Assembly: GCF_947502445.1 (NCBI RefSeq)
Contig: NZ_CANMZW010000046.1
Span: 1 to 46,964 of the forward strand
Source of the DNA: an uncultured Brevibacillus sp.
Lineage (GTDB): Bacteria; Bacillota; Bacilli; Brevibacillales; Brevibacillaceae
Length of the DNA: 46,964 bases
Reading direction: 5' to 3'
Under the pieces are notes generated by a model. The model searched no databases, was not told the DNA's origin, and saw only the letters and a list, made by a program, of their open reading frames with translations. Below are positions 16,348-25,546 of the stretch, piece after piece. The stretch's first letter is position 1, and every line of letters starts with the position of its first letter. A program made the translations under genes and the position numbers.

Positions 16348-16386
16348 ACTACTCTCCTCTTTTCTGCTCGGTTTGTTCCTTATTCC

Positions 16387-19300
16387 TTAAACAGTCACCG
16401 TTACTTTTGCTCCTGCCATCTGGGCTGGCATCGCTTCTGTCGAGAACGTAATGGTCTCAAGTACGTGCAGCAGGGCAGATGCCGTATCGAGCGAGGTCAG
16501 GCAGACAGCTCCGTTTTCCACTGCTTCACGACGAATGCGGAAGCCGTCACGCTGTGGCGTTTTTCCTTTGGTCAGTGTATTGAGCACGATGTTTGCTTCT
16601 CCTGTATGGATCACATCCAGCAGGTTTGGCGTGCCTTCAGACAGCTTGTTTACGCGCGTCACTGGCAGTCCAGCCTGTTCCAGATAATCTGCCGTACCAG
16701 CGGTCGCCATCAGCTTGAAGCCCAGGTGACGGAATCGTTTTACGATGTCCAGTGCTTCTTCCTTGTCTTTATCGGCTACCGTTACGAGCAGTGTTCCTTG
16801 TGTCGGGATATTCATGCCAGCTGCTACCAAGCCCTTGTAGAGTGCTTTTGCCAGCGTGCTCTCACGTCCCATCACTTCACCTGTAGACTTCATCTCAGGG
16901 CCGAGGGTAATGTCTACGCGACGCAGCTTGGCAAAGGAGAACACCGGTACTTTCACCGAAACCACCTTCTCTTCTGGATGGTAGCCAGGTGTAAAGCCTT
17001 GGTCTACAATCGAGTGTCCGAGAATCGCCTTGGTTGCGATATTGGCCATCGGAATTCCTGTCACTTTGGAGAGGAATGGCACCGTACGGGAGGAGCGAGG
17101 GTTCACCTCGATGACATATGGACGATCTTTGTAGATAACGAACTGGATATTGAGCAAGCCTTTGATTTGCAGCGCGCGAGCCAGCTTCGTTGTCATTTCG
17201 ACCAGCTCATCCTTGATCGACTGCGACAGGGATTGTGGTGGATATACCGCAATCGAGTCACCGGAGTGAACCCCTGCACGCTCAATGTGCTCCATAATGC
17301 CCGGAATCAGGACGTTTTCGCCGTCGCAGATCGCATCTACTTCTGCTTCTACCCCTACCATGTATCGGTCTACGAGTACCGGATGATCAGGATTGACTTT
17401 TACTGCTTTTTCCATGTACTCCAAGAGCTCTGGCTGATTGTAGACGATCTCCATCGCGCGTCCACCGAGGACATAGGATGGTCGAACCAATACCGGGAAG
17501 CCCAAGCCTTCTGCGGCGACCACTGCTTGGTCTACGGAAGTTACTGTTTTTCCTGGTGGTTGAGCGATGTTCAGCTCGCGCAAGAGTGCTTCGAACTTCT
17601 CTCGGTTTTCTGCCGCATCGATGTTTTCCAGGCTCGTTCCCAAAATTTTGATTCCGCGAGCAGCGAGCTTGTCAGCCAGGTTGATCGCTGTTTGACCGCC
17701 AAACTGTACGATGACACCCTCTGGTTTTTCTGCATCCAGAATGTTCATCACATCCTCGATGTACAGCGGTTCAAAGTAGAGACGGTCGGAGGTATTGAAG
17801 TCGGTTGAAACAGTTTCCGGGTTATTGTTCACGATGACTGCTTCATAGCCAGCTTCTCTCAACGCCCAGACAGCATGTACGGTCGCATAGTCAAACTCAA
17901 TTCCTTGACCGATTCGGATCGGACCTGCGCCCAGCACGACTACCCGTTTTTTGCCTGTTTCGATACGCTCGTCCTCAGTCTCGTAGCTGGAGTAGTAGTA
18001 TGGTGTCTGCGCTTCAAACTCAGCTGCGCAGGTATCCACCATTTTATAAACCGGAACAAATCCATTTTCATTGCGTAGTTCACGAACTGCATCCTCTGTA
18101 TGACCGGAGAGCTCTGCAATTTTTGTATCCGTAAAGCCCATACGCTTGGCTTCATACAGCTTCTCAGTCGTCAAGCCTTGAGCCAATTCCGCTTCAAAAG
18201 CAACCATCTTGTGGAACTTGTGCAGGAAGAACAGGTCGATCTTGGTCAAGGCATGCAGCTCATCGATTGTCCAGCCGCGACGCAGCGCTTCTGCCAGAAG
18301 GAACAGGCGCTCGTCGTCTGCTTGTACGAGGCGTGCTTTCAGTTCTTCAACCGGAATGTCTGCTGCACCTTTGATTTCGATATGGTAGCTACCAATCTCT
18401 AGGGAGCGGATTGCTTTCATGATCGATTCTTCAAACGTACGCCCGATCGCCATGACTTCACCGGTTGCTTTCATCTGAGTGCCGAGCTTGCGATTGGCAG
18501 ATTGGAACTTGTCGAACGGCCAGCGTGGAATTTTGCTAACAATGTAGTCCAGTGTTGGCTCAAAGCATGCGTATGTTTGACCTGTTACCGGGTTTTTCAG
18601 CTCGTCCAGGGTGTAGCCAATCGCGATTTTTGCGGCCATTTTGGCAATCGGATAACCAGTTGCTTTGGAAGCAAGCGCAGAGGAACGGCTCACGCGCGGG
18701 TTAACCTCGATCACATAGTATTGGAAGCTGTGCGGGTCGAGTGCGTACTGTACGTTGCAGCCGCCCTCGATCCCCAGTGCACGAATAATGTTCAGGGCGG
18801 AGGAGCGAAGCATTTGGTACTCACGGTCAGCGAGTGTCTGGCTCGGTGCGACTACAATCGAATCACCTGTGTGAACGCCGACCGGATCGATATTTTCCAT
18901 GTTGCAGACAACGATGCAGTTGTCGCTTGCATCACGCATCACTTCGTACTCGATTTCTTTCATACCTGCAATGCTCTTCTCGATCAGGCATTGCGTGATC
19001 GGCGAGTATTTCAAACCACTTGCGACAATTTCACGCAGGCTTTCTTCATCATCGCAAATACCTCCGCCAGTTCCACCCAAGGTGTAGGCTGGACGAACGA
19101 TGATCGGATAACCGATTTCGTTTGCGAAGTTTACTGCTTCCTCAATGGTACTAACAATTACGGATTCTGGTACAGGCTCGCCCAGCTCATTCATCAGGGC
19201 GCGGAACAATTCACGATCCTCTGCCTGCTTGATCGACTCCAGCTTGGTGCCGAGAAGCTTGACATTTTCTTGCTCCAGTACTCCTGCTTCAGCAAGCGCT

Positions 19301-19599
19301 ACTGCCATGTTCAGACCTGTTTGGCCTCCCAGTGTCGGCAGAAGTCCGTCTGGCTTTTCTTTACGAATGACACGCGCCACAAACTCTGGCGTGATTGGTT
19401 CGATGTACACTTTGTCAGCCATATTGGTGTCGGTCATGATAGTAGCTGGGTTGGAGTTGATCAGAACAACTTCCATTCCCTCTTCTTTTAAAGCTTCGCA
19501 AGCTTGCGTGCCAGCGTAGTCAAACTCAGCTGCTTGCCCGATAACGATAGGACCGGAACCGATCACGAGGATCTTTTTTAGATTAGCGTGTTTTGGCAT
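16387..19599 (-). CDS. carB: Carbamoyl-phosphate synthase large subunit
   Basis: 1070 residues, full family length. It has two homologous ATP-grasp halves, with VIGSGPIVIGQAAEFDY near residue 12 and its repeat VLGAGPIRIGQGIEFDY near residue 557. Conserved VRPAYTLGGTGGG and VRPSYVLGGRAM loops are present, followed by an MGS-like allosteric domain from about residue 935. With CarA it makes carbamoyl phosphate from bicarbonate, glutamine-derived ammonia and two ATP. Its start overlaps the end of carA by 17 bases. In B. subtilis this is pyrAB. Long antisense reading frames over this gene are shadows. Confidence 0.97.
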   Translation of the reverse strand: MPKHANLKKILVIGSGPIVIGQAAEFDYAGTQACEALKEEGMEVVLINSNPATIMTDTNMADKVYIEPITPEFVARVIRKEKPDGLLPTLGGQTGLNMAVALAEAGVLEQENVKLLGTKLESIKQAEDRELFRALMNELGEPVPESVIVSTIEEAVNFANEIGYPIIVRPAYTLGGTGGGICDDEESLREIVASGLKYSPITQCLIEKSIAGMKEIEYEVMRDASDNCIVVCNMENIDPVGVHTGDSIVVAPSQTLADREYQMLRSSALNIIRALGIEGGCNVQYALDPHSFQYYVIEVNPRVSRSSALASKATGYPIAKMAAKIAIGYTLDELKNPVTGQTYACFEPTLDYIVSKIPRWPFDKFQSANRKLGTQMKATGEVMAIGRTFEESIMKAIRSLEIGSYHIEIKGAADIPVEELKARLVQADDERLFLLAEALRRGWTIDELHALTKIDLFFLHKFHKMVAFEAELAQGLTTEKLYEAKRMGFTDTKIAELSGHTEDAVRELRNENGFVPVYKMVDTCAAEFEAQTPYYYSSYETEDERIETGKKRVVVLGAGPIRIGQGIEFDYATVHAVWALREAGYEAVIVNNNPETVSTDFNTSDRLYFEPLYIEDVMNILDAEKPEGVIVQFGGQTAINLADKLAARGIKILGTSLENIDAAENREKFEALLRELNIAQPPGKTVTSVDQAVVAAEGLGFPVLVRPSYVLGGRAMEIVYNQPELLEYMEKAVKVNPDHPVLVDRYMVGVEAEVDAICDGENVLIPGIMEHIERAGVHSGDSIAVYPPQSLSQSIKDELVEMTTKLARALQIKGLLNIQFVIYKDRPYVIEVNPRSSRTVPFLSKVTGIPMANIATKAILGHSIVDQGFTPGYHPEEKVVSVKVPVFSFAKLRRVDITLGPEMKSTGEVMGRESTLAKALYKGLVAAGMNIPTQGTLLVTVADKDKEEALDIVKRFRHLGFKLMATAGTADYLEQAGLPVTRVNKLSEGTPNLLDVIHTGEANIVLNTLTKGKTPQRDGFRIRREAVENGAVCLTSLDTASALLHVLETITFSTEAMPAQMAGAKVTVTV

Positions 19600-20680
19600 G
19601 AGTTTTCTCCTCCCGAGTGGTATCCATCATTGCAAGAAACTGATCAAACAAGTAGCCGGAGTCATATGGACCTGGTGCTGCTTCCGGGTGATATTGAACG
19701 GAGAAAGCGTTCTTCGACACGTTTCGAAGGCCCTCAATCGTACCGTCATTTAGTGCAATATGTGTAATTTCCAGCTCTGTTCCAGCCAGGGACTCTTCCT
19801 GGACAGCATAGCTATGGTTTTGCGAAGTAATGTAGGTTCTGCCAGTAGGCAATTCCTTCACCGGATGATTTCCACCACGATGTCCGAATTTCAATTTCAT
19901 GGAATCAGCGCCAGATGCGAGTGCGAACAATTGGTGCCCCAGACAAATCCCGAACAGCGGGTACTCTCCCAAAATCCCGCGAATCATCTCTACCGCCTCT
20001 GGAACATCTTTTGGATCTCCAGGTCCGTTTGAGAGCAGGATGCCATCCGGCTGGATACGGCGAATTTCTTCTGCTGTTACGTTGTAAGGAACAACTACCA
20101 CGTCGCAGTTACGCTTCGTCAGCTCACGCAAGATTCCGTGCTTGGAACCGAAGTCCACTAGTGCAACACGATGTCCGGTGCCAGGGCAACTGAAGACGCT
20201 TTTGGTAGAAACACGTGATACCTGATCGGTCATCAGCTGTGTGCCTGTCAGTGCTGCAACCAACTCAGTAAGCGGAGCTTCACTGGTTGTAATCATGCCT
20301 TTCATCGTTCCATGGTAGCGGATTTTTCTGGTCAGCATCCGCGTGTCAATTCCGGCGATCCCCGGGATGTCATATATTTTCAAAAGCTCATCGAGTGTGT
20401 TGGTATTGCGCCAGTTGCTTGGCATGTCACAGTGTTCGCGTACTACAAAGCCGTGAATGTATGGGCGCACAGCTTCAAAATCGTCCCGGTTGATTCCGTA
20501 ATTTCCGATCAACGGATATGTCATCGTTACGATTTGTCCACAATAAGATGGGTCTGACAAAACCTCTTGATAACCCGTCAAGCCCGTATTGAACACGACT
20601 TCCCCGTAGGATTCCTTCGTCGCCCCAAAAGCTGTACCGATAAACTCTGTTCCGTCTTCCAAGATCAATCTAGCACGCAT
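19583..20680 (-). CDS. carA: Carbamoyl-phosphate synthase small subunit (glutamine amidotransferase)
   Basis: 365 residues. The N-terminal CarA domain (LILEDGTEFIGTAFGA) is followed by a class I glutamine amidotransferase domain with the nucleophile elbow GICLGHQLFA (Cys at about residue 246) and the His in VQYHPEAAPGP (about residue 331). It supplies ammonia to CarB. The ATG at 20678-20680 has AAGGAGGAG upstream. pyrAA in B. subtilis nomenclature. Confidence 0.96.
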   Translation of the reverse strand: MRARLILEDGTEFIGTAFGATKESYGEVVFNTGLTGYQEVLSDPSYCGQIVTMTYPLIGNYGINRDDFEAVRPYIHGFVVREHCDMPSNWRNTNTLDELLKIYDIPGIAGIDTRMLTRKIRYHGTMKGMITTSEAPLTELVAALTGTQLMTDQVSRVSTKSVFSCPGTGHRVALVDFGSKHGILRELTKRNCDVVVVPYNVTAEEIRRIQPDGILLSNGPGDPKDVPEAVEMIRGILGEYPLFGICLGHQLFALASGADSMKLKFGHRGGNHPVKELPTGRTYITSQNHSYAVQEESLAGTELEITHIALNDGTIEGLRNVSKNAFSVQYHPEAAPGPYDSGYLFDQFLAMMDTTREEKTHAKTR

Positions 20681-20739
20681 CTAACGCTCCTCCTTCTGTG
20701 TCGGGTAAGACGCTATCGCCTCACCCGTTTTGCCAGCCT

Positions 20740-20777
20740 GTGTTTTCTTGGCTGCTCTGTGTTCTCTTGGCTGCTCT
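20740..20777. repeat. Tandem 19-bp duplication between carA and pyrC
   Basis: 20740-20758 and 20759-20777 match at 18 of 19 positions (core TCTTGGCTGCTCT). They lie in the 104-base gap between pyrC and carA, next to an imperfect hairpin at 20702-20725. Confidence 0.6.
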
Positions 20778-20784
20778 CTATTTT

Positions 20785-22065
20785 CTAGCCTTCTTGATGC
20801 ACGATTTTGCCATCAACCAGCGTCATGATTGGCCAGCCCTTGCATGCCCAGCCTGTAAATGGCGTATTGATTCCTTTGCTCGCAAAGGTTGTTGGATCAA
20901 TCGTTTTTTCTGTTTCCAGATCAATAACAGTCAAGTCTGCAGGCGCTCCTACCTCAAGACGACCGTATGGCAGTCCGAAAGCAGCAGCAGGTTTAATTGT
21001 CAGTAGCTCCACCAGCGTTTTTAGCGTCAGCTCACCTGTTTGAACCAGATGCGTATAGAGGAGTGGGAAAGCTGTCTCCAGTCCGACAATTCCAAACGGT
21101 GCACGGTTGATGCCGTTTGCTTTTTCTTCTGCTGTATGAGGCGCATGGTCAGTGGCAATCATATCGATCGTGCCATCCTTCAGTCCTGCGATGAGTGCAG
21201 CGCGATCCTCACGAGAGCGAAGCGGCGGATTCATTTTCCAGTTTGTATCGAGATTGTCTGGAATATCCTCATCACACAAGAGCAGATGGTGCGGAGTCAC
21301 TTCGCATGTAACGTTCACTCCTGCACGTTTGCCATCCCGTACGAGACGGACAGATTCTTTTGCACTGATGTGGCATACATGGTAGTGGACACCTGTTTGT
21401 TCTGCCAGCAAAATGTCGCGTCCTACGTGGATCGATTCGGATTCCGACGGGATACCTGGCAGTCCATGACGGGCAGCTACAACTCCATCGTGCAGGGCAG
21501 CACCTGGGATCAACAGGTCTTCATCCTCGCAGTGAGCTACGATGGAAATTCCCAGCTCAGCCGCTGCTTTCATCGCTGTTTTCATCATGCCGGTAGCTTG
21601 TACGCCTACTCCGTCATCTGTCAGGGCAAATATTCCTGCTTCTTTCAAGCCTGCGAAGTCAGTCAGTTCTTTACCCAATTGGCGGATCGTAATCGCACCG
21701 TATGGAATCACTCTTGCCATGCCTGCCTCGCGTGCTTTGTCCAAAATGTACTTCACTGTCTCCACACTGTCGATGGAAGGACGCGTGTTAGGCATGCAAG
21801 AGATGGTTGTAAAACCGCCTTTTACCGCTGCTTTTGCTCCTGTTTCGATTGTTTCTTTATGTTCAAATCCAGGCTCGCGCAAATGAACGTGCACGTCGAT
21901 CAGACCTGCGCTGACCATGCCGCCTTTGCAATCGATCCATTCGTATTCTTCTCTCGCTATCGCCTCGCCAATTGCTTTGATTTGTCCCTCTTCAACCAAT
22001 ATTTCTACCGGGATAAGCTCTCCCGCTTGATTTAGTATGTTGCCGTTGCCAAGGATGGTTCCCAT
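20785..22065 (-). CDS. pyrC: Dihydroorotase
   Basis: 426 residues from the ATG at 22063-22065, which matches the usual length and N-terminus; the longer frame to 22158 only runs back inside pyrB. Motifs are the metal-binding DVHVHLREPGFEHKE (about residues 60-74), MPNTRPSIDS and the catalytic aspartate segment IATDHAPHTAEEK (about residues 303-315). It closes carbamoyl aspartate to dihydroorotate in the cytoplasm. It overlaps the 3' end of pyrB by 34 bases, so the two are translated in a coupled way. Confidence 0.95.
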   Translation of the reverse strand: MGTILGNGNILNQAGELIPVEILVEEGQIKAIGEAIAREEYEWIDCKGGMVSAGLIDVHVHLREPGFEHKETIETGAKAAVKGGFTTISCMPNTRPSIDSVETVKYILDKAREAGMARVIPYGAITIRQLGKELTDFAGLKEAGIFALTDDGVGVQATGMMKTAMKAAAELGISIVAHCEDEDLLIPGAALHDGVVAARHGLPGIPSESESIHVGRDILLAEQTGVHYHVCHISAKESVRLVRDGKRAGVNVTCEVTPHHLLLCDEDIPDNLDTNWKMNPPLRSREDRAALIAGLKDGTIDMIATDHAPHTAEEKANGINRAPFGIVGLETAFPLLYTHLVQTGELTLKTLVELLTIKPAAAFGLPYGRLEVGAPADLTVIDLETEKTIDPTTFASKGINTPFTGWACKGWPIMTLVDGKIVHQEG

Positions 22066-22973
22066 GTCATTTCGCTTCCTTTCAGCAAAGTCTCTAGTAC
22101 TGCCATGCGTGCTGCTACTCCGTTGGTTACTTGTCTTTGAATCAGTGATGTGCTGCACTCTACCAGGTCGGTATGAATCTCTACGCCACGATTCACTGGT
22201 GCCGGATGCATAATCACCGCGCCGGTTTTCATCATTTTTGCTCGTTCCAGTGTCAGTCCATGTGCCTGATGATATTCTTCCTTGGAAATGTAGAGTGATT
22301 CAGCGTGACGCTCCAATTGTACGCGAAGCATCATGACGACATCCGCTGTCTGAACCGCTTCTTCCATACCTACGATTTTCACACCATCCGGAACCTGCGC
22401 CGGCATCATGCTCGTCGGTCCGGATAGAAGCAGATTGATACCGAGCTTTGGCATCGCATGCAAATGTGAACCGAGCACACGGCTGTGGCGCAGGTCGCCG
22501 ATGATCGAGACGGTGAGTCCAGCCAGCTTGCCGAATTGACGTTTCATGGTCAACAGGTCCAGCAGGCATTGGGTTGGGTGCTCATTTGTTCCGTCCCCTG
22601 CATTGATCAGCTTCATGTCCACTGTTTCTGCCAGCTCTTGCAGCAGGCCTTCTTTTTTCGTGCGGATGACAGCTGCCTCTACACCCATCGCTTCCAGAGT
22701 ACGGATGGTGTCATACACCGTCTCACCTTTTACTGCAGAGGAGGTTTCAGGTATGAAGTTTAACACGTGGGCACCCAGTCTCTTCTGGGCTACTTCAAAA
22801 GAGAAGCGGGTTCTGGTGCTTGCTTCAAAGAACAGATTCGCCATGAAGCGTCCGTGCAAAATATTTGCCTGCTCGGCAGGGCAATTCGCCCAGTAATCTG
22901 CGCGCTCCAGCAATCGAATCATCTGCTCCTTGGTTAAATCTTTCAAGCCAATCAGGTGCGCCATGTTGTTCAT
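22032..22973 (-). CDS. pyrB: Aspartate carbamoyltransferase catalytic subunit
   Basis: 313 residues. The carbamoyl-phosphate loop is FFEASTRTRFSFE (about residues 50-62), and the HPTQCLLDL segment follows at about 137. The ATG at 22971-22973 has GGAGG eight bases upstream. It forms N-carbamoyl-aspartate. No pyrI regulatory subunit is present, as expected for Firmicutes. A PyrR attenuator lies upstream. Confidence 0.96.
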   Translation of the reverse strand: MNNMAHLIGLKDLTKEQMIRLLERADYWANCPAEQANILHGRFMANLFFEASTRTRFSFEVAQKRLGAHVLNFIPETSSAVKGETVYDTIRTLEAMGVEAAVIRTKKEGLLQELAETVDMKLINAGDGTNEHPTQCLLDLLTMKRQFGKLAGLTVSIIGDLRHSRVLGSHLHAMPKLGINLLLSGPTSMMPAQVPDGVKIVGMEEAVQTADVVMMLRVQLERHAESLYISKEEYHQAHGLTLERAKMMKTGAVIMHPAPVNRGVEIHTDLVECSTSLIQRQVTNGVAARMAVLETLLKGSEMTWEPSLATATY

Positions 22974-23120
22974 CTTGAATTCCTCCGTTTTCTCTGATTT
23001 AGAAGAAAACCTCTACCGAGGCTTGTTCATGGTGGAGCGACCGCGTTTAAGCGGAAAGTTTCACCGCCGTAATGCCTAGAGCAGACGCTGAGGTACCTTG
23101 TCATACTTATACGGTCGAAA

Positions 23121-23245
23121 GAAAAAGCTTCTTGAATCGCGTTGCCGTTTTGAGAGGGCAAGCGAGACAAGAAGCTGTGTAGTCCGCCGATTTTAGGCGT
23201 CGTTAAACAGCGTTCTATGCCTTGCCAGCCTCTCGGGACTGGATT
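23121..23245 (-). promoter_or_regulatory. PyrR attenuator 3 (pyrP-pyrB)
   Basis: On the minus strand, the PyrR-binding loop is at 23219-23245 (ATCCAGTC...GAGAGGCTGGCAAGG). It is followed by a terminator hairpin AGCTTCTTG / CAAGAAGCT (arms 23168-23176 and about 23126-23134) with an inner stem and a T-rich tail. UMP-bound PyrR would favour termination before pyrB. Confidence 0.8.
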
Positions 23246-23263
23246 TAAAGGAATGCGAACGTA

Positions 23264-24622
23264 TCAAGCTGTTTGTGTATTCTGTTCCTGCTCGCGGTTT
23301 GCCTCTCCCATCGCTGAATCCTTGCCTGGCAGGATCACATGCAGGATGATGCCGAGGAAGGTAGAGAAGGCGATGTTGTCGATGGTTAAATCGTTCAAGA
23401 CACCTAAGCCCGCGAAGCTGATTTTATATCCGCCGATTCCTGTAACCAGAATCGCTGCGGCGACGATCATGTTGCGTTTATTAGCAAAGTCTACTTTGTT
23501 TTCAACATACATCCGCAGACCCTGCGCAGCGATAATTCCAAACAGGATGATGGATACTCCACCCAAGACAGGAGTCGGAATGCTCATCAACAGCGTGCTG
23601 ATTTTGCCGATGAAGGCGAACAAGATGGCCATTACTGCTGCCAGTGCGATCACAACTCGGCTGTAAACCCGGGTGATGGCGAGTACGCCGATGTTTTCTC
23701 CATACGTCGTAGCTGGTGGTCCACCGATAAAGGCTGCCAATGATGTCGCAATACCATCTCCGAGCAAGCTGCGATGCAGCCCCGGATTTTTCATCAAATC
23801 GCGGTCCATAACCTTGCTCGTTACGAGCAGGTGACCCAAGTGCTCAGCGAGTGTTACGAACGCTACCGGAGCGATGACCAGTGCAGCGATCCAGGCGGAT
23901 GGCTGCGTGATGACTTCTGCTACTGCACCGAACTTGAAGTGGCTAGAAAACATGTCTCCAAAATTTACAAACCATTTTGCTTTTACAACTTCTTGAAAGT
24001 CGATCAAGCCAGGGTGGCGCAAGAGCGTGTACACATACCCTGCGATAATCCCGATCAGAATTGGAATCAGTCCGAAGAACCCACGCAGCATAACCGCTGC
24101 TAAAATGGTCACGATCATGGTAACCAGTGAGATTTCAATCGAAGTAAGAGAAAGTACCATCTGTTCTCCTACCTTGACTTTTGTTGCCATATCTACTGCT
24201 ACGCCTGCAAGGCTAAGTCCGATTACTACGATAACCGAGGCAATGACGACTGGCGGGAGTACTTTGTCAAGCCACTTGACTCCAGCTTTCTTCACAATCG
24301 CCGCGACGATGATATACACAATCCCCGAGAGAAAACATCCTAGTAGCGCGGTTCCTACACCATGCGAAGCCGTTACGGCAAAGATCGGTCCGATAAAGGC
24401 AAATGAGGAACCGAGGTAATTCGGTATTCTTCCTTTTGTAATCCACAGGAAGAGCAGCGTTCCAATACCGCTCGTGAACAGGGCAGTGGCTACATCCAGT
24501 CCAGTCAGGATTGGTACGAGTACTGTCGAACCAAACATGGCGAACAAATGCTGGATGCTAAGTGGCAGCAATCGAGATATATGTGGCGTTTCGTCTACGT
24601 CTACAAAGTTTTTTTGGCTCAT
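23264..24622 (-). CDS. pyrP: Uracil permease (NCS2 family)
   Basis: 452 residues from the ATG at 24620-24622 (MSQKNFVDVDE) with AGGGGGAA upstream. A longer frame to 24688 would have to start inside the attenuator terminator and is rejected. It is a polytopic membrane protein with the NCS2 signature regions LLPLSIQHLFAMFGSTVLVP near the start and GGPPATTYGENIGVLAITRV in the second half. It imports uracil by proton symport. It is second in the pyr operon between two attenuators, as in B. subtilis. Confidence 0.95.
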   Translation of the reverse strand: MSQKNFVDVDETPHISRLLPLSIQHLFAMFGSTVLVPILTGLDVATALFTSGIGTLLFLWITKGRIPNYLGSSFAFIGPIFAVTASHGVGTALLGCFLSGIVYIIVAAIVKKAGVKWLDKVLPPVVIASVIVVIGLSLAGVAVDMATKVKVGEQMVLSLTSIEISLVTMIVTILAAVMLRGFFGLIPILIGIIAGYVYTLLRHPGLIDFQEVVKAKWFVNFGDMFSSHFKFGAVAEVITQPSAWIAALVIAPVAFVTLAEHLGHLLVTSKVMDRDLMKNPGLHRSLLGDGIATSLAAFIGGPPATTYGENIGVLAITRVYSRVVIALAAVMAILFAFIGKISTLLMSIPTPVLGGVSIILFGIIAAQGLRMYVENKVDFANKRNMIVAAAILVTGIGGYKISFAGLGVLNDLTIDNIAFSTFLGIILHVILPGKDSAMGEANREQEQNTQTA

Positions 24623-24665
24623 GACCCTATGTTCCCCCTGTGTTACGGTTTTCTTTCGTTTAAAC

Positions 24666-24753
24666 AAAAAGCCTCTTTGTATGGGCACAAAGAGGCTAGC
24701 TTCTCCATCATCTAGTGGGAAGACTTCCGGCCTCTTGCCGACCTCACAGGATC
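24666..24753 (-). promoter_or_regulatory. PyrR attenuator 2 (pyrR-pyrP)
   Basis: On the minus strand, the PyrR-binding loop is at 24731-24753 (GATCCTGTGAGG...GGCAAGAGG). It is followed by the terminator AGCCTCTTTGT / ACAAAGAGGCT (24687-24697 and 24670-24680) and a T-run. It would attenuate pyrP and everything downstream. Confidence 0.8.
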
Positions 24754-24779
24754 GTTTTTAAAGAGGAATCATTTAATTT

Positions 24780-25319
24780 TTACAGGAGCTGCCGGATCGA
24801 TACGATATCCATCACGTCAACCTCAGCCAGCTGCACATCGACAATCTCAGTGCGGGCTGTCGGAACATTTTTTCCTACGAAATCTGGTCTGATTGGAAGC
24901 TCGCGGTGACCGCGATCGACCAGTACAGCCAGTTGGATCATCCGTGGACGTCCATTATCAATCAGAGCGTCAAGCGCAGCTCTTACTGTACGTCCCGTGT
25001 AGAGTACATCGTCTACGAGAATAACCGTTTTACCCGTAATTTGGGATGGGAGGGATGAACCCTGCAAGACGGCATCTTCTGATTTGTGCTGCAAATCGTC
25101 ACGGTAGAAGGTGATGTCCAGCTCACCAACTGGTACTTTCACATTCTCGATCATTTCGATTCTTTCCACCAGACGCTGTGCCAAGTAAATCCCTCTGGTT
25201 TTGATGCCGACGATGATGCAATCCTCAACACCCTTGTTGCGTTCAATAATTTCGTGTGCAATTCGTGTGAGCGCCCGGCGAATTGCTGCTTCATCCATGA
25301 TGACACTTTTGTTGATCAT
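24780..25319 (-). CDS. pyrR: Bifunctional pyr operon RNA-binding attenuation protein / uracil phosphoribosyltransferase
   Basis: 179 residues from the ATG at 25317-25319 (MINKSVIMDE) with GGAGGG upstream. This is the usual PyrR length; the frame open to 25496 is leader RNA. The PRPP loop is VILVDDVLYTGRTVRAALD (about residues 98-116), and the N-terminal DEAAIRRALTRIAHEI is typical. With UMP or UTP bound, PyrR binds the anti-antiterminator in the pyr mRNA and promotes termination. It also has a weak uracil phosphoribosyltransferase activity. It is the first gene of the operon. Confidence 0.96.
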   Translation of the reverse strand: MINKSVIMDEAAIRRALTRIAHEIIERNKGVEDCIIVGIKTRGIYLAQRLVERIEMIENVKVPVGELDITFYRDDLQHKSEDAVLQGSSLPSQITGKTVILVDDVLYTGRTVRAALDALIDNGRPRMIQLAVLVDRGHRELPIRPDFVGKNVPTARTEIVDVQLAEVDVMDIVSIRQLL

Positions 25320-25356
25320 CTGCTTTTCCCTCCTCGACGGGAACAGTGGACTTATA

Positions 25357-25477
25357 GAAAAACGGCTCCTTGTCAGGAGACAAGAAGCCGTTTGGACAAG
25401 GTTAGCTGCTAGAGGGAACCCCTCTTTTTCACTACCGAGTCTCTTCCGTGCCCTTGCCAGCCTCACTGGACTGGATT
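25357..25477 (-). promoter_or_regulatory. PyrR attenuator 1 (pyr operon leader)
   Basis: On the minus strand, the PyrR-binding loop is at 25451-25477 (AATCCAGTCCAGTGAGGCTGGCAAGG). It precedes a strong terminator AACGGCTTCTTGTC / GACAAGGAGCCGTT (25379-25392 and 25361-25374) with a T-run. The hairpin ends about 38 bases before the pyrR start. Confidence 0.85.
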
Positions 25478-25501
25478 TAAAGGTTCCATTCGTCATGTAG
25501 A

Positions 25502-25530
25502 ATTATGTCATGGAACAAGTCAGGTGTCAA
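25502..25530 (-). promoter_or_regulatory. Sigma-A promoter of the pyr operon
   Basis: On the minus strand, a perfect TTGACA (25525-25530) is separated by 17 bases from CATAAT (25502-25507). Transcription would start near 25495, giving a leader of about 175 bases that contains attenuator 1. Confidence 0.85.
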
Positions 25531-25546
25531 TGGAATCAAAAGAAAT

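Noticed and set aside
16336..17808. 490-residue plus-strand frame opposite carB
   Set aside because: Antisense shadow of a highly conserved gene; the translation is Cys/His/Trp-rich with no recognisable domain and no ribosome site.
18502..19491. 329-residue plus-strand frame opposite carB
   Set aside because: Same reason: antisense to the N-terminal half of carB, with no protein-like features.
21040..22035. 331-residue plus-strand frame opposite pyrC
   Set aside because: Antisense shadow; composition is typical of reversed coding DNA.
24623..24688. 22-residue N-terminal extension of PyrP
   Set aside because: It would start inside the attenuator terminator; the ATG at 24622 has a better site.
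25320..25496. 59-residue N-terminal extension of PyrR
   Set aside because: It translates the pyr leader, including the attenuator hairpin; the ATG at 25319 has a good ribosome site and gives the normal PyrR length.
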